Shown piece by piece: positions 9,734 through 19,129 of a DNA stretch of 45,000 nucleotides (position 1 is its first letter; the number at the start of each line of letters is the position of its first letter). The notes under the pieces are model-generated. The model was not told where the DNA came from. It worked only from the letters and a program-made list of their open reading frames with translations, and did no database searches. Source of the stretch: Verrucomicrobiota bacterium (lineage in GTDB: Bacteria > Verrucomicrobiota > Verrucomicrobiia > JADLBR01); the NCBI GenBank assembly GCA_029560585.1, contig JAKQKQ010000212.1:1-45000 (forward strand). The letters are read 5' to 3'. Position numbers and translations under genes: made by a program.

Positions 9734-11653
9734 ATGACCAGTCGGCGTTGCGGATGGCTCTGGGCGCTTGTGCGCGTGGCGCTGGCAATCGGCCTCGCGT
9801 CAGGAGCATCGCTCGCTGCGACTGGAAGGGAGCGGGACGACGTGCTGGCGCCGCCCGTCGAGGTGTCGGTGGAGGCTGGCGGCGGCGTTCAGATTGAGTT
9901 GCGCGTCCTCTTTACCGGTCGCCCTGGGCTTTTCGGGGGGAATGTCGGTCGGGATGTCGTATTCGTTCCCGTGGTTCCACCGCAGTTCGGCGTGATCGAG
10001 GAGGTGAGGCAATTGCCGCTGATGGGCGACCGTGATATGGCAACGGCGGTCTACAGGCACAAACCGGAGGCGGGCGGCCTTATTGATGCGGTGCGTTTCG
10101 AGGTGCGAGACGCGAAAGATGGCACGGTGCTAAAAAACGTGCCCGTGACGATTCGGATCCTGCGGCCAGTTCTCAATGTCGAGCCCAGGGGCCGTCTCTG
10201 GCTGGGCAATTGCGTCACGGGCGACCGCGTCGAAGGCGTGGTGACGATCGAGAACATCGGGGGGGCGCCCCTGTCTTTTCAGGTCGCCGCATGGCGGCCG
10301 TTCTACGTGCAGGAGGCGGGCCGGCAGATCTACCTGGCACCTGGGGCGCGGATCCCCCTCCGGTTTCAGTTTCAACCCGAGGCACCCGGTTTCTTTGAGA
10401 CACCCCTGATATTGAAACCTGATCTGGTGCGCGGTTACTCCATCGAGGCGAAGGCCATCGAGGCCGTGACCCTGTCGACGAACCACCTGGATTTTGGGAC
10501 CGTCCGCATTGGGTCCGACCTGCGGTTGCCGCTGCGCATCCAGAATAGCGCGCGGACCGCGCGGGATGTGGAGGTGAGGCTTTCTGGTCCCTTTGCGGCA
10601 GAACCTGCCAGCGTCCGTATCCCGGCGCTTGCCGAGACAGAGATTGGCGTGGTTTTCCGGCCTGCCGTGCCGGGAGAGGCGGCGGGGTGGCTGGTGGTTC
10701 GAAATGGGAATCTCGTGGGGCGATGCCAGCTCGCGGGATCTGCGCGCATCGGTCCAGACGTCTCGGTCACATCGGACCGATTTCCCGATCTTGGCACGGT
10801 CACCGGGCTTGTCTCGCGTGTGGACTGTCGCGTCCTGCTGACAAACCGGGGCGACATGGCCTGGGAAGGGAAGGTCACCGGGGATCCGTCCTTCAATACA
10901 GACTTGCTCTCGGTGCGCGTTGAGCCGGGGCGAACGCAGGCCGTGGCTGTCCATTATCGACCCGCCGCCTTTGGCGTCCACACCGGGGCCATCGTGTTCG
11001 CTGGACCGACCACCGCCAGCGTCACAGTGGTCGCCCGGAGCGTTGTCCCCTCTGCAGCCGGGCCGGTGACCCAACCGGTTGCGGCACCGCCTGCGACACC
11101 CCTCGCGCCGCAGTCCGTCACCAGCACGCGGGAGTCTGCGCTCGCCGTCAGTGGCAGTGCCCCTGCCGCCGATCGCCCCAGATTCAGGGAAGCGGCGAAA
11201 TTCGATTTGGACCCATTGCCCGTTTTCGAGCCGGCGAATTTTCGGGCGTCGGTTTTCGGGGAGGGTTCGGTGGCCGTGGAATGGGATCCCTCCGTTGACC
11301 TGTCCTTGGAGCATCTGGATCTGTACGAGAGGCGTTTTCAGCCGCTGCCGGGGGGCGGATCGGGGTCGGTCTGGTCAAGGCGCCCAGAGGTGCCCCGGCT
11401 TTCGGCGGACGGTAAAACGGCGTCTGTGATCCTCAAGGAGTTGAAGGAGGGCAGGCGTTTCGAGTTTGCCTTGGCCGATGTGGCTGACGACGACAAGCCC
11501 CTAAGGCGAACGCCCATCGTTGAAGTTGAGATCGCCGCGCCGCGCCGGGGTTGGCGCGTGCCTTGGAAATGGATCATGGCCGCGGCCTGCGTGCTGTTCG
11601 CCGTGCTCCATTTCCATGGCCCCAGAGTTGCCCCCTGGGCTCCCAAGAAATAG
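9734..11653 (+). CDS. exported tail-anchored protein with Ig/ASH-like repeats
   Basis: A 639-aa protein of unknown function. It has an N-terminal signal peptide (MTSRRCGWLWALVRVALAIG...) and three or four beta-sandwich domains of the ASH/DUF1573 kind, marked by LNVEPRGRLWLGNC..., LSTNHLDFGTVRIGSDL and SDRFPDLGTVTGL. These are joined by a Pro/Ala-rich linker to a fibronectin-like C-terminal domain (VAVEWDPSVDLSLEHLDLYE). A single membrane helix (WIMAAACVLFAVLHF) lies close to the C-terminus with a short basic tail. The bulk is probably periplasmic, held by the C-terminal helix. ATG at 9734 is chosen because it gives the signal peptide; upstream starts at 9713 and 9722 are in frame. It converges on the gene at 11673 with a 19-nt gap. 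Confidence 0.6.
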   Translation: MTSRRCGWLWALVRVALAIGLASGASLAATGRERDDVLAPPVEVSVEAGGGVQIELRVLFTGRPGLFGGNVGRDVVFVPVVPPQFGVIEEVRQLPLMGDRDMATAVYRHKPEAGGLIDAVRFEVRDAKDGTVLKNVPVTIRILRPVLNVEPRGRLWLGNCVTGDRVEGVVTIENIGGAPLSFQVAAWRPFYVQEAGRQIYLAPGARIPLRFQFQPEAPGFFETPLILKPDLVRGYSIEAKAIEAVTLSTNHLDFGTVRIGSDLRLPLRIQNSARTARDVEVRLSGPFAAEPASVRIPALAETEIGVVFRPAVPGEAAGWLVVRNGNLVGRCQLAGSARIGPDVSVTSDRFPDLGTVTGLVSRVDCRVLLTNRGDMAWEGKVTGDPSFNTDLLSVRVEPGRTQAVAVHYRPAAFGVHTGAIVFAGPTTASVTVVARSVVPSAAGPVTQPVAAPPATPLAPQSVTSTRESALAVSGSAPAADRPRFREAAKFDLDPLPVFEPANFRASVFGEGSVAVEWDPSVDLSLEHLDLYERRFQPLPGGGSGSVWSRRPEVPRLSADGKTASVILKELKEGRRFEFALADVADDDKPLRRTPIVEVEIAAPRRGWRVPWKWIMAAACVLFAVLHFHGPRVAPWAPKK

Positions 11654-11672
11654 GCGGTTGGCGCCGAGGCAT

Positions 11673-12179
11673 TCAACCGGGGCCAAATTGGAGGGCCGGA
11701 TCCTGCTGGAGCATCGAGTCCAGTTCCGGCCATCGCGTGTCTGGCATTCCGTTGAAGGCGTGGAGGTACACGATCGCGCTGTCCTTCGGATGGCGCTGGA
11801 GGAGCTCGGCGACCGCGCGGCGGATCGTCGCCGCCGCGGGGGGGGTGGCCGGGAAGGTCTCGGCACAGCCATGGCCGTCATGCGGAATGCCCGTCGCATT
11901 CAGGAAATCGATCAGCATGGGCGATTGTGTTTCCAGCAGCCACCCGGAGATGCACTGGTAGGCGGGCTCGATGGAGGCGGGACGGGAGAGCATTTCCATC
12001 ATCCACGGATGCCTTTCGGAACGCGGGACGCGCTGGAGAACGGGAGGGTGCACGCGACGGGCCTTGGCGAGTCGGCCCATGAGTTCCCGGTAAAGAGATT
12101 TGTTGGCATCGTAAGCGTGCTCCAGGATGCGCATCGCGAGGGGCGCGGGCATTCGGGCGAACAATTCTGTGGCTATCAT
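11673..12179 (-). CDS. conserved-looking hypothetical protein
   Basis: A 168-aa, probably cytoplasmic and helix-rich protein that I do not recognise. It has no signal peptide or membrane segment. It is the last gene of the minus-strand FHA/activator/der operon, 57 nt after der. The frame is open back to the der stop codon, but no standard start codon is present there, so the ATG at 12179 is the best start. It lacks a clear ribosome binding site, so translational coupling to der is possible. Confidence 0.55.
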   Translation of the reverse strand: MIATELFARMPAPLAMRILEHAYDANKSLYRELMGRLAKARRVHPPVLQRVPRSERHPWMMEMLSRPASIEPAYQCISGWLLETQSPMLIDFLNATGIPHDGHGCAETFPATPPAAATIRRAVAELLQRHPKDSAIVYLHAFNGMPDTRWPELDSMLQQDPALQFGPG

Positions 12180-12236
12180 GTGTGGGTTGAAGCCTAGGCG
12201 GATCTGGCCGCAAACCGAAGGGAAAACCGCGGCGTC

Positions 12237-13637
12237 TCAATCGCCCCGGGGACCCGGCCGCTCGCGCCCGCGCCATTTCCAGAGGATCGGGATGCCCGCG
12301 AGGTGAAGCTCGTCGCGGACCATGGTGTCCAAGAAGGCGAGCCAGGAATCCGCCAAGAGCCGTTCGTCGTTGCAGAATCCTATGATGCGCGGCGGGCGCC
12401 AGGATCCGGGTTCCTGCTGGGCGGTGGCGTAGTAGATCCGAAAACTGCGGCCGTGGCGGGTGGGCGGTGGCTGGCGGCGCTGCGCATCCTGGATGACTTT
12501 ATTGAGGGCGGGCGTCCCGATTGGGGTCGCCAGGGTCTGGGCCGTGCGTCCGACGCTCGCCAACAGCGCGGGCATGCCGTCGCCCGCCAGCGCGCTGACG
12601 AACACGATTGGCGCATGGCTAAAGAAGAACAGGTCGCCCCGGACAGTCTGCTCGAAGCGGCGCTTGAAGGGCACCTCGCGAACCGCCTTGGCATGGACGG
12701 GGGGCTGCCATCTGGCGGCCTGCGGGAGATCCCATTTATTAACCGCGATGACCAGCGGCTTTTGCGCGGCCTGGATAATGCCCGCGATCTTCCTGTCCTG
12801 CTCGAGGACGCCATCGGTCGCGTCGATGACCAGCACGCAGAGATCGGCCCGGTTAATGGCGTGGACCGAGCGGGCGGTCATGCGGGCCTCGAGCGAATCT
12901 TTGATCCGCGTGCGCTTGCGCATTCCGGCGGTGTCGGTCAGGAGGATGCTGGTGCCGCCCGGTCCTCGGGCGATTGGCATGGGCACCTCCACGGCATCGC
13001 GCGTGGTGCCGGGCACCTCCGAGACCAGGGTGCGGCGCGAGCCGACGAGGCAGTTGATGAGGGAGGATTTGCCGACGTTGGGGCGACCGACCACGGCCCA
13101 TCGGATGGCCCGGGCCTCACCCGGCCCCGGGCCCTGATCCCCGGGATCGGCCATGGAGCCGAGCAGGGCATCGACGAGGGCGCGGACACCGAGGCCATGC
13201 GCCGCGGAGACGCGGATCGCCTCGCCGTATCCGAGGGTGCCAAACTCGTGATCCAGATACAGGCAGCGCTCTTCGTCCGCCTTGTTGGCGGCGATCACGA
13301 CCGGCTTATTCGTGCGCCGCAGAGTCTTGGCGAGGGCGGCGTCCAGCGGATGCATGCCCTCGCGCGCGTCGACGACCCACAGGAGAACGTCGGCGGCGCC
13401 CATCGCGAATTCCGCCTCGCGCCTCACCATCGCGTCAAGGCTGCCCCCTTCGGGCGCGCCGATGCCCCCGGTGTCCACGAGCGTCACGGGCCGCCCGTGC
13501 CACCTGCATTGCGTGGTCACCGTGTCGCGGGTGACGCCGGGCTGGTCATGCACCAGGGATATATCTCGTCGCGCCAGTCGATTGAAGAGCAGCGACTTGC
13601 CCACATTGGGGCGACCCACGACGGCGATGGTTATCAT
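12237..13637 (-). CDS. der: ribosome-assembly GTPase Der (EngA)
   Basis: An essential tandem-GTPase protein (466 aa) acting in 50S subunit maturation. Two G domains are seen. The first has GRPNVGKS at 8-15, DTGG at 55-58 and NKAD at 118-121. The second has GRPNVGKS at 184-191, DTAG at 235-238 and NKWD at 300-303. A KH-like domain follows (about 375-466). Length and order are normal. It starts 5 nt after the sigma-54 activator stop, an unusual neighbourhood for der that puts ribosome assembly under the same transcript as a signalling gene pair. Confidence 0.97.
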   Translation of the reverse strand: MITIAVVGRPNVGKSLLFNRLARRDISLVHDQPGVTRDTVTTQCRWHGRPVTLVDTGGIGAPEGGSLDAMVRREAEFAMGAADVLLWVVDAREGMHPLDAALAKTLRRTNKPVVIAANKADEERCLYLDHEFGTLGYGEAIRVSAAHGLGVRALVDALLGSMADPGDQGPGPGEARAIRWAVVGRPNVGKSSLINCLVGSRRTLVSEVPGTTRDAVEVPMPIARGPGGTSILLTDTAGMRKRTRIKDSLEARMTARSVHAINRADLCVLVIDATDGVLEQDRKIAGIIQAAQKPLVIAVNKWDLPQAARWQPPVHAKAVREVPFKRRFEQTVRGDLFFFSHAPIVFVSALAGDGMPALLASVGRTAQTLATPIGTPALNKVIQDAQRRQPPPTRHGRSFRIYYATAQQEPGSWRPPRIIGFCNDERLLADSWLAFLDTMVRDELHLAGIPILWKWRGRERPGPRGD

Positions 13638-13642
13638 GGGCC

Positions 13643-14809
13643 CTACCGCCGGATGGATCCGACATCGATGGAGTACCGCTGCATCTTCTTGTACATGGTC
13701 GTGCGGCTCACGCCGAGATACGCCGCCGCCCGCAGTACATTACCCCGAAACTCGCGCAGCGTCCTGCCGATCAGCTTTTGCTCATGGCGCGCCAGTGCCT
13801 CGAACAGTCGCCCGCCCGCCGGGTTTGCGCGCGATCGGAGCGCCGCGTCCACATCATCCCACTCGTCCTCGGCGGATGCGGCATCCGCGCCGCCCTCCGC
13901 GGGGCGGAGCCCCGGGGCGCGCTGCGGCGGGGGGGCGACTGGCGCGAGCTGCGAGGGACGGGCGCCGCCTGTTTCTGCGATGTGTGGCGGGAGGATCGTC
14001 TCGTCGATCGTGCGTTCGCCACAGAGGATCACCGAGCGCTCCACGACATTGCGAAGCTCCCGGACGTTCCCGGGCCATTTGTAGCGGGTCAGCGCCACCA
14101 GGGCTTCCGGGGTGAATGCGTCGATGTCCTTCAGGTACTGGGCGCGGAATTGCTGGAGAAATTCCGCGGCCAGCAGTGGGATGTCCGAGGCGCGCTCGTG
14201 CAGGGGCGGCACCTCAATGACGCCGGTGTTCAGGCGGTGGTAAAGGTCTTCCCGGAATTTGCCCTCCGCCACGCAGTCCCGCAGCGGGCGGTTGCTTGCG
14301 GCGATGATCCTGACATCCACCCGGATCTCCCGGTTGCCCCCGATCCGTTCGAAGGTGCGGTTCTGCAGCACGCGCAACAGCTTCGACTGGACCTCGGGGG
14401 ACATGTTGGCGATCTCGTCGATGAAGAGCGTGCCCCCGTTGGCGCGCTCGAACCGGCCCAGGTGCAGGCTCACCGCGCCGGTGAATGCCCCCTTCTCGTG
14501 GCCGAAGAGCTCGCTCTCCAGCAATTCCCTGGAGAGCGTCGAGCAATCCAGGACGATGAAGGGCTTTGCGGCGCGCGCGGAGACGCTGTGAAGCGCGTGC
14601 GCGACCAGTTCCTTGCCGACGCCCGTCTCACCGGCGATGACGATATTGGCAGAGGTCGGCGCCCAGAGCCGGATCTGCTCGAAGACCTTGAGCATCGACG
14701 GGTGCGCGCCCACGATGTCGCCGAGTCGGCTCTTGGTCGGAGCCGTCGGGACGCCCGATGAGCGGATGACTGCGTTCCGATGAAGGATCGGGTCCTGCTG
14801 ATGTTTCAT
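13643..14809 (-). CDS. sigma-54-dependent transcriptional activator without receiver domain
   Basis: An NtrC/PspF-type bacterial enhancer-binding protein (388 aa). The AAA+ domain has Walker A GETGVGKE (60-67), the sigma-54-contacting GAFTGA loop (107-112), Walker B GGTLFIDE (125-132), and a KWPGNVRELRNVVERS segment. A Pro/Ala/Glu-rich linker leads to a Fis-type helix-turn-helix (RAAAYLGVSRTTMYKKM). The N-terminus is only about 30 residues, so there is no receiver, GAF or PAS input domain. Control must come from partners, and the FHA protein encoded 7 nt upstream is the obvious candidate. Targets are unknown; no convincing -24/-12 promoter was found in the window. Confidence 0.93.
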   Translation of the reverse strand: MKHQQDPILHRNAVIRSSGVPTAPTKSRLGDIVGAHPSMLKVFEQIRLWAPTSANIVIAGETGVGKELVAHALHSVSARAAKPFIVLDCSTLSRELLESELFGHEKGAFTGAVSLHLGRFERANGGTLFIDEIANMSPEVQSKLLRVLQNRTFERIGGNREIRVDVRIIAASNRPLRDCVAEGKFREDLYHRLNTGVIEVPPLHERASDIPLLAAEFLQQFRAQYLKDIDAFTPEALVALTRYKWPGNVRELRNVVERSVILCGERTIDETILPPHIAETGGARPSQLAPVAPPPQRAPGLRPAEGGADAASAEDEWDDVDAALRSRANPAGGRLFEALARHEQKLIGRTLREFRGNVLRAAAYLGVSRTTMYKKMQRYSIDVGSIRR

Positions 14810-14886
14810 TGTGTGCTCACCAGAGGCGCAGCCATGGGGGCGCCCAGGTTTGGCTTCCGATGATGAGGTACGCCACTATCAGGACG

Positions 14887-15867
14887 CTAGCCGCGACGAG
14901 GATGATCAGCCACGGGGGGGGCCTTGGGGGCGATCCTGGAAGTCCTTTGGGATCGGGTGATCCGCGCGTACGAGATGGGTCCGCTCATGGAAGGCGCCTG
15001 GTGGCCGCTGTCATCATCGGCGCGGGACGGAGGAGGCGGCATGGGCAGCTGTCGGGTCACGGCCACCGGCCCCATCTGATGCGGCACCTGTGGCAGTGGC
15101 CTGGAGGGGAGCTGGAGGGTTTCGGTTCTCAGCCGGGGGCGCTTCAATGCGATCTCGAACCGGATCAAGGCGGTTCCCGCCCGGATGATATCGTTGACCT
15201 CGAGCTGGGCCTCGGTCACGGGCTGGCCGTTGACGAATGTCCCGTTGGAGGAATTCAGGTCGCGCACCGTGACCCGTCCGTTCGATAGCAGGAAGACACA
15301 GTGTCGGCCGGACAGGCTGGGATCGGGCAGGATGATTTCGTTGGTGGGTGCTCGACCGAGATGGACGACCGGCAGATTGATGTCGTAGGTGCGACCCTCG
15401 ATGTTCTCTCCGTAAATCAGGAGCCTGCCGGTTTGGGTCGCCGGATCGATGCGGGCACCGACGGCGGCAGCCGCGTCCGTCGCGCCAACGCTCTCAAATC
15501 CGGGCGGCGGCGGCGCCTCCGCCGCCAGGGTGGCCCGTTGCTGGTGGTGACTGGCATCGAGCATCTGGTCCCACGTGGCTTTCAGGGTGCGCTGGGGTGG
15601 AGTGACCCCGTCTCGGAAGGTGAATTCGCCCGGCGGCCAAGAAAGGATTTCCGCTGCGGCGACCTCGGCGGTCGAGTGCCCAAGTTCCGCGTGAACAACC
15701 TCGCCCTTTTCAAGATGGATCAGCCCGCATTGTCCCTCGTACTCGAACCGCAACTCTCCCGACCGACGGCTCAAACAGCACATCTGGAGAATATCGCAGG
15801 GAGGGAAATTTCGAATCTTTTCGAAAAAACCCTTCTGGATTGCAGAACTGGACTCGGTCGGGAACAC
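14887..15867 (-). CDS. DUF4388-FHA domain protein, membrane tail lost by frameshift
   Basis: 326 aa as read. Residues 10-105 resemble the DUF4388 (PATAN-like) domain (GFFEKIRNFPPCDILQM...GELRFEYEGQCG). Residues 148-238 are an FHA phosphothreonine-binding domain with its signature residues: HLGR (169-172), SGRH (186-189) and NSSNGT (205-210). The tail is Pro-rich. The frame stops at 14887 after a run of 8 C on the coding strand (14914-14921). With one C fewer it would continue to a TGA at 14817-14819, adding a clear membrane helix (LIILVAASVLIVAYLII) and the end WLRLW. The intact gene would therefore be 14817-15867, 7 nt ahead of the activator. Sequencing error, true mutation or tract slippage are all possible. 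Start is GTG at 15867. Confidence 0.85.
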   Translation of the reverse strand: MFPTESSSAIQKGFFEKIRNFPPCDILQMCCLSRRSGELRFEYEGQCGLIHLEKGEVVHAELGHSTAEVAAAEILSWPPGEFTFRDGVTPPQRTLKATWDQMLDASHHQQRATLAAEAPPPPGFESVGATDAAAAVGARIDPATQTGRLLIYGENIEGRTYDINLPVVHLGRAPTNEIILPDPSLSGRHCVFLLSNGRVTVRDLNSSNGTFVNGQPVTEAQLEVNDIIRAGTALIRFEIALKRPRLRTETLQLPSRPLPQVPHQMGPVAVTRQLPMPPPPSRADDDSGHQAPSMSGPISYARITRSQRTSRIAPKAPPVADHPRRG

Positions 15868-15988
15868 GGTAGTAAATCGTATGTTACGCAGCGGACAGAT
15901 GTCGTGCTTTCTTGTTGCGCTTTATGGGCAGAGCACCTAATGTATGTTCGAGTCGGTTTACATCGCAGCCACTCAAGTCGTTCCTAGC

Positions 15989-18900
15989 ATGGGCCTTCTA
16001 GACCGTTTGTTCAAGTCCAAGCGTCCGGGGGATCGCGATGCGGAATCCGGTGTGCCGGAAGCCGTATCGGAGGCCCCCGGCGCACCGCCGCGTCCAGCCG
16101 AGCCGGATGTCCCGGCGCAGTCGGGGCCATCGAGGCCCGCGCCCACCATGGTCATACGTCCGCGGGGTCCCGGGATGATCACCGGAGGCGCCCAGGCCCC
16201 GGTGGGCGTCGGCGCAGCTGGCATACCGAGGCCAGCATCGCCGCAGGGGACGGGCGCTGCCACACATGGTGCCACAGGGCTTCCGGTTCAGTTGACGCAG
16301 CGTATTTCACTTAGGCCGGGCGGGGCTCCTCAGGCAGGGATGACGCCACCCAGGCCGAAGAAGGAAACGCAACGATTTGCCCTTGCGCCGGCCGCGAGTG
16401 GGACCCCGCTGCCGCCGCCGGATGCGGGTGTCGTGCCTGGGGCCCCTGCGGAAGGCGGCGATTCCCAGAGGCTTATCTTCCCCCTTGGCATGGTGCTGAG
16501 GAGTTTGCCACCTGAGGTGCTGAGTACCGATTTGGGGCAGTTGCTGGCTCGGCCGACGGTAGCGGGGGGCACCGTGTCGGTGCCGATGGATCAGGTTTTG
16601 CGGCAGTTGCCGACGGGGGTGGTACAATTCACCTTTGATGTTTTTCAGGCACAGATCCCACGTGATCTCTTGCTGCCGCCCGATCAGTTGGCCACGCATT
16701 GGGATCGCCCGATTCGGCTGCCGCTCGGCGAGGTGGTGAGCAGGATACCGCCGGAGGCAATGGGCCGACGGAGCGCGACTCCCGTCAAGGAACAGCAGGA
16801 GTATGAGTCAATCGATGCGCCCTTCCGCGTGCAGCCTCAGGGCGCCAGGGGCCGACGCACGTCGAGGCTCACCCCGCCTCCAGAGGAACCGGTGGCTCCT
16901 GCCCCTGTTCCTGAGCCTGTTGCCGAGCCCGCAGTTCAGGCGGGGATCCCATCACCCGAATTTCCCCAAGTCCCCGCCGATGTGCCCGCGTTTAGCGAGG
17001 CGATGCCCTTCGAGGCCGAAGGTTTCCAACCGTTCCGCAAGGCGGTGGCTCCGGTCGGGCAAACACCGGAAGCGCCGGGTTCGGGTGTGGCGGCCCCCAT
17101 GGGGCAGCCGTTGGGCACGGTGCCCTTTCAGGGTGTCACGCCATCCCAGAGTGCGCCGACCATGGGGATGACGGGGCAGATATCGCTCATGGATTTGGAG
17201 AGCGAGGCCGATATTCAACGGGAACCTACTCAACGCTTGTCGAAACCACCGCCAGGATTAATTGCGATCAGACCGCCAGCGACCAGCGCGCTGCCTTTCC
17301 CGGCGGAAGAAGGCGATCTCCCTGCGGGGATCCCACTGATGGCCCCAGAACCGGCGAGGGCCGCCTTCCCCGAACCACCTGCGGCGGAAAAAGCGGAAGG
17401 ATTTGGCGGCGGTTTGTCCGCCCTGGCCTCTCTGGCTGCGATGGCGGACAGCGAACCGCCCGAAGCCGAAGAAGAGCCCTCTCCAGAGCCACCTCAGGCA
17501 AAACCGGCGCCTGTCGAACCGCAACTCATGGGGGCGCCTCCGGCCGGACCGGTGGCCCAAGGCGGAGCGTGGTGGGATTCTGGGGCGGGCAAGGCAGATG
17601 CCGCAGGGCCCGCGAGTGTCGCGGCGCCCGCACCACCCGATAAGAGTCCGCTTTCTGGCCTAGCGGCCCAATGGCTGGCGATGCAGGGGAGCGCGGAAGA
17701 AGAATCGCAGGCGAAGGCCCCGCCAAGCGTGCCGGCACCGGCAGTCGAACCCCCGGCGGCTTTCGAACCGCCCACCGTCGCGCCCGCTCGTCCCGTGCAA
17801 GAAAAGACCGCCGCCCCGACCGCCAGGAATTGGTGGGAGACGCCCTTAGAGGAATCCGAGCTTGTCGAGGCCAGTCCGGCTGTGTCCGACGTGGGACTTC
17901 CCGACGAACTGGAGGCGAAGCCCGAAGTGGAATCCAGACCAGCGATCCCAGCAGAATTTCCGCCCATTTTTGTCGCCAAGGCAGCACCCAAACCCGAAGA
18001 GCCTCAGATGCCGGCGGTTGCGGCTGAACCGCCACCCATTTTCGCTGCGAAGGCTGTCATCAAGCCTGGGGCGGCTCCGGGGTTCGTCCCGCCTCTGAGC
18101 GCGGTCGTTCCAGACCTGAGGCACAGACCGGGCGCTCAGCCGAGGCCACCGTCAGTCCCTGTCAGCGCCCCAGTGGTCCAGAGACCGGAGGCCGCGCCAG
18201 TTGCAGCGCTGCGGCCGGAGACACCACCTCGAGTCATGCCCGTGAGCCCCAAGGTGCCCTCTAGGCCACCTCAGCCGTCGCGACCGCCCTTGGTGCGCGC
18301 GCCCGAGGCGGAGCCCCAGTTCGCGGCATTCGCCTTCCCGGCGGAAGCCGCCCCTTCTTCCGCTGTCGCTCCGGCACCATTGCCGCAGAAGCCCGTCCCG
18401 GCCCCGCGCAAACCCGTCACGCTTGCGTCGGCCGGGCGCATCGGGGCCCAGGGCCGACCGAAGGGCACGACCCCTCCCATTCAGCCGATACGCGAGACCG
18501 AGGTCCTCAGCGCGCCTCGGCAGCGATCGCCAATCCCGGTTCCCAAAATGCGTGCCGATCGGCTCTCGGGGCTCTTGCGGGCAGCGGCGAGTTGGACCCC
18601 CCGGAGCGCCATCGCGGTTGCGGCGCGCCCCATCAATCCCCGGCGGATACTGTCCAGATGGCTTGGCCTTGAAGTCGAAAGGGAAGTGCCCATCCAGCAA
18701 GTGCCCCATCTGCTCGTCAACAGTCCGCACGTCAAAGGGGCGGCCATTGTGGACGAAGAGGGACTCACCCTCACGAGTCACCTGCCGGAGGGCGTTTCGG
18801 AGCAGGCCGTGGGCGCTCTATCGTCGAGACTCTTCAATCAGCTCAGGACCGCAGCCAGTGAGGTGGGCTCGCAGTTCGCCAATCAGGCGATCATGACCCT

Positions 18901-19042
18901 CGGCCGATGGACCGTGCAGATCACGTTCGAAAAGCCCTTCTACTTGGTCACGCTCCACGACAGCCCCCATTTCCCGCCCGCCGTTGCGAGGCGGATGCGC
19001 AAGATCGCGGGTGCATTAGTCCGCCAAGAATTCGGGGGCTGA
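15989..19042 (+). CDS. long Pro-rich protein with LP-repeat module and C-terminal roadblock domain
   Basis: A 1017-aa protein; it starts MGLLDRLFKSK, a basic amphipathic opening that may touch the membrane. Residues about 164-260 hold a repeated module (FPLGMVLRSLPPE, VPMDQVLRQLPTG, FTFDVFQAQIPRD, LPLGEVVSRIPPE). Some 600 residues of low-complexity Pro/Ala/Glu linker follow, with internal repeats such as PPIF-AKA--KP and two WW-centred motifs (WWDSG, WWETP). The last 110 residues look like a roadblock/LC7 domain (VKGAAIVDEEGLTLTSHLPEG...). Roadblock proteins bind and regulate Ras-like GTPases, and the next gene is one. An upstream ATG at 15944 is in frame but gives an unconvincing extension. 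I infer a scaffold for the MglA-type GTPase. Confidence 0.8.
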   Translation: MGLLDRLFKSKRPGDRDAESGVPEAVSEAPGAPPRPAEPDVPAQSGPSRPAPTMVIRPRGPGMITGGAQAPVGVGAAGIPRPASPQGTGAATHGATGLPVQLTQRISLRPGGAPQAGMTPPRPKKETQRFALAPAASGTPLPPPDAGVVPGAPAEGGDSQRLIFPLGMVLRSLPPEVLSTDLGQLLARPTVAGGTVSVPMDQVLRQLPTGVVQFTFDVFQAQIPRDLLLPPDQLATHWDRPIRLPLGEVVSRIPPEAMGRRSATPVKEQQEYESIDAPFRVQPQGARGRRTSRLTPPPEEPVAPAPVPEPVAEPAVQAGIPSPEFPQVPADVPAFSEAMPFEAEGFQPFRKAVAPVGQTPEAPGSGVAAPMGQPLGTVPFQGVTPSQSAPTMGMTGQISLMDLESEADIQREPTQRLSKPPPGLIAIRPPATSALPFPAEEGDLPAGIPLMAPEPARAAFPEPPAAEKAEGFGGGLSALASLAAMADSEPPEAEEEPSPEPPQAKPAPVEPQLMGAPPAGPVAQGGAWWDSGAGKADAAGPASVAAPAPPDKSPLSGLAAQWLAMQGSAEEESQAKAPPSVPAPAVEPPAAFEPPTVAPARPVQEKTAAPTARNWWETPLEESELVEASPAVSDVGLPDELEAKPEVESRPAIPAEFPPIFVAKAAPKPEEPQMPAVAAEPPPIFAAKAVIKPGAAPGFVPPLSAVVPDLRHRPGAQPRPPSVPVSAPVVQRPEAAPVAALRPETPPRVMPVSPKVPSRPPQPSRPPLVRAPEAEPQFAAFAFPAEAAPSSAVAPAPLPQKPVPAPRKPVTLASAGRIGAQGRPKGTTPPIQPIRETEVLSAPRQRSPIPVPKMRADRLSGLLRAAASWTPRSAIAVAARPINPRRILSRWLGLEVEREVPIQQVPHLLVNSPHVKGAAIVDEEGLTLTSHLPEGVSEQAVGALSSRLFNQLRTAASEVGSQFANQAIMTLGRWTVQITFEKPFYLVTLHDSPHFPPAVARRMRKIAGALVRQEFGG

Positions 19043-19129
19043 CCCTGCGGGAAACTGCTGGAGTCTGTGGTGTTTTCGTGCAGGCTTAAAAAGGAGTTGG
19101 CACGCGTGAGCTGTCGGTAAACGGCGGAT

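Noticed and set aside
7653-9809. 718-codon minus-strand open frame across the porin
   Set aside because: It is antisense to a clear porin with signal peptide, ribosome site and terminator; the frame is open because of high GC.
12303-14761. plus-strand frames opposite der and the sigma-54 activator
   Set aside because: Low-complexity translations antisense to genes with full catalytic motifs.
15868-15988. sigma-54 (-24/-12) promoter between the FHA and roadblock operons
   Set aside because: The closest match (GTGC...TTGC near 15903-15918) lacks the needed TGGCAC spacing.
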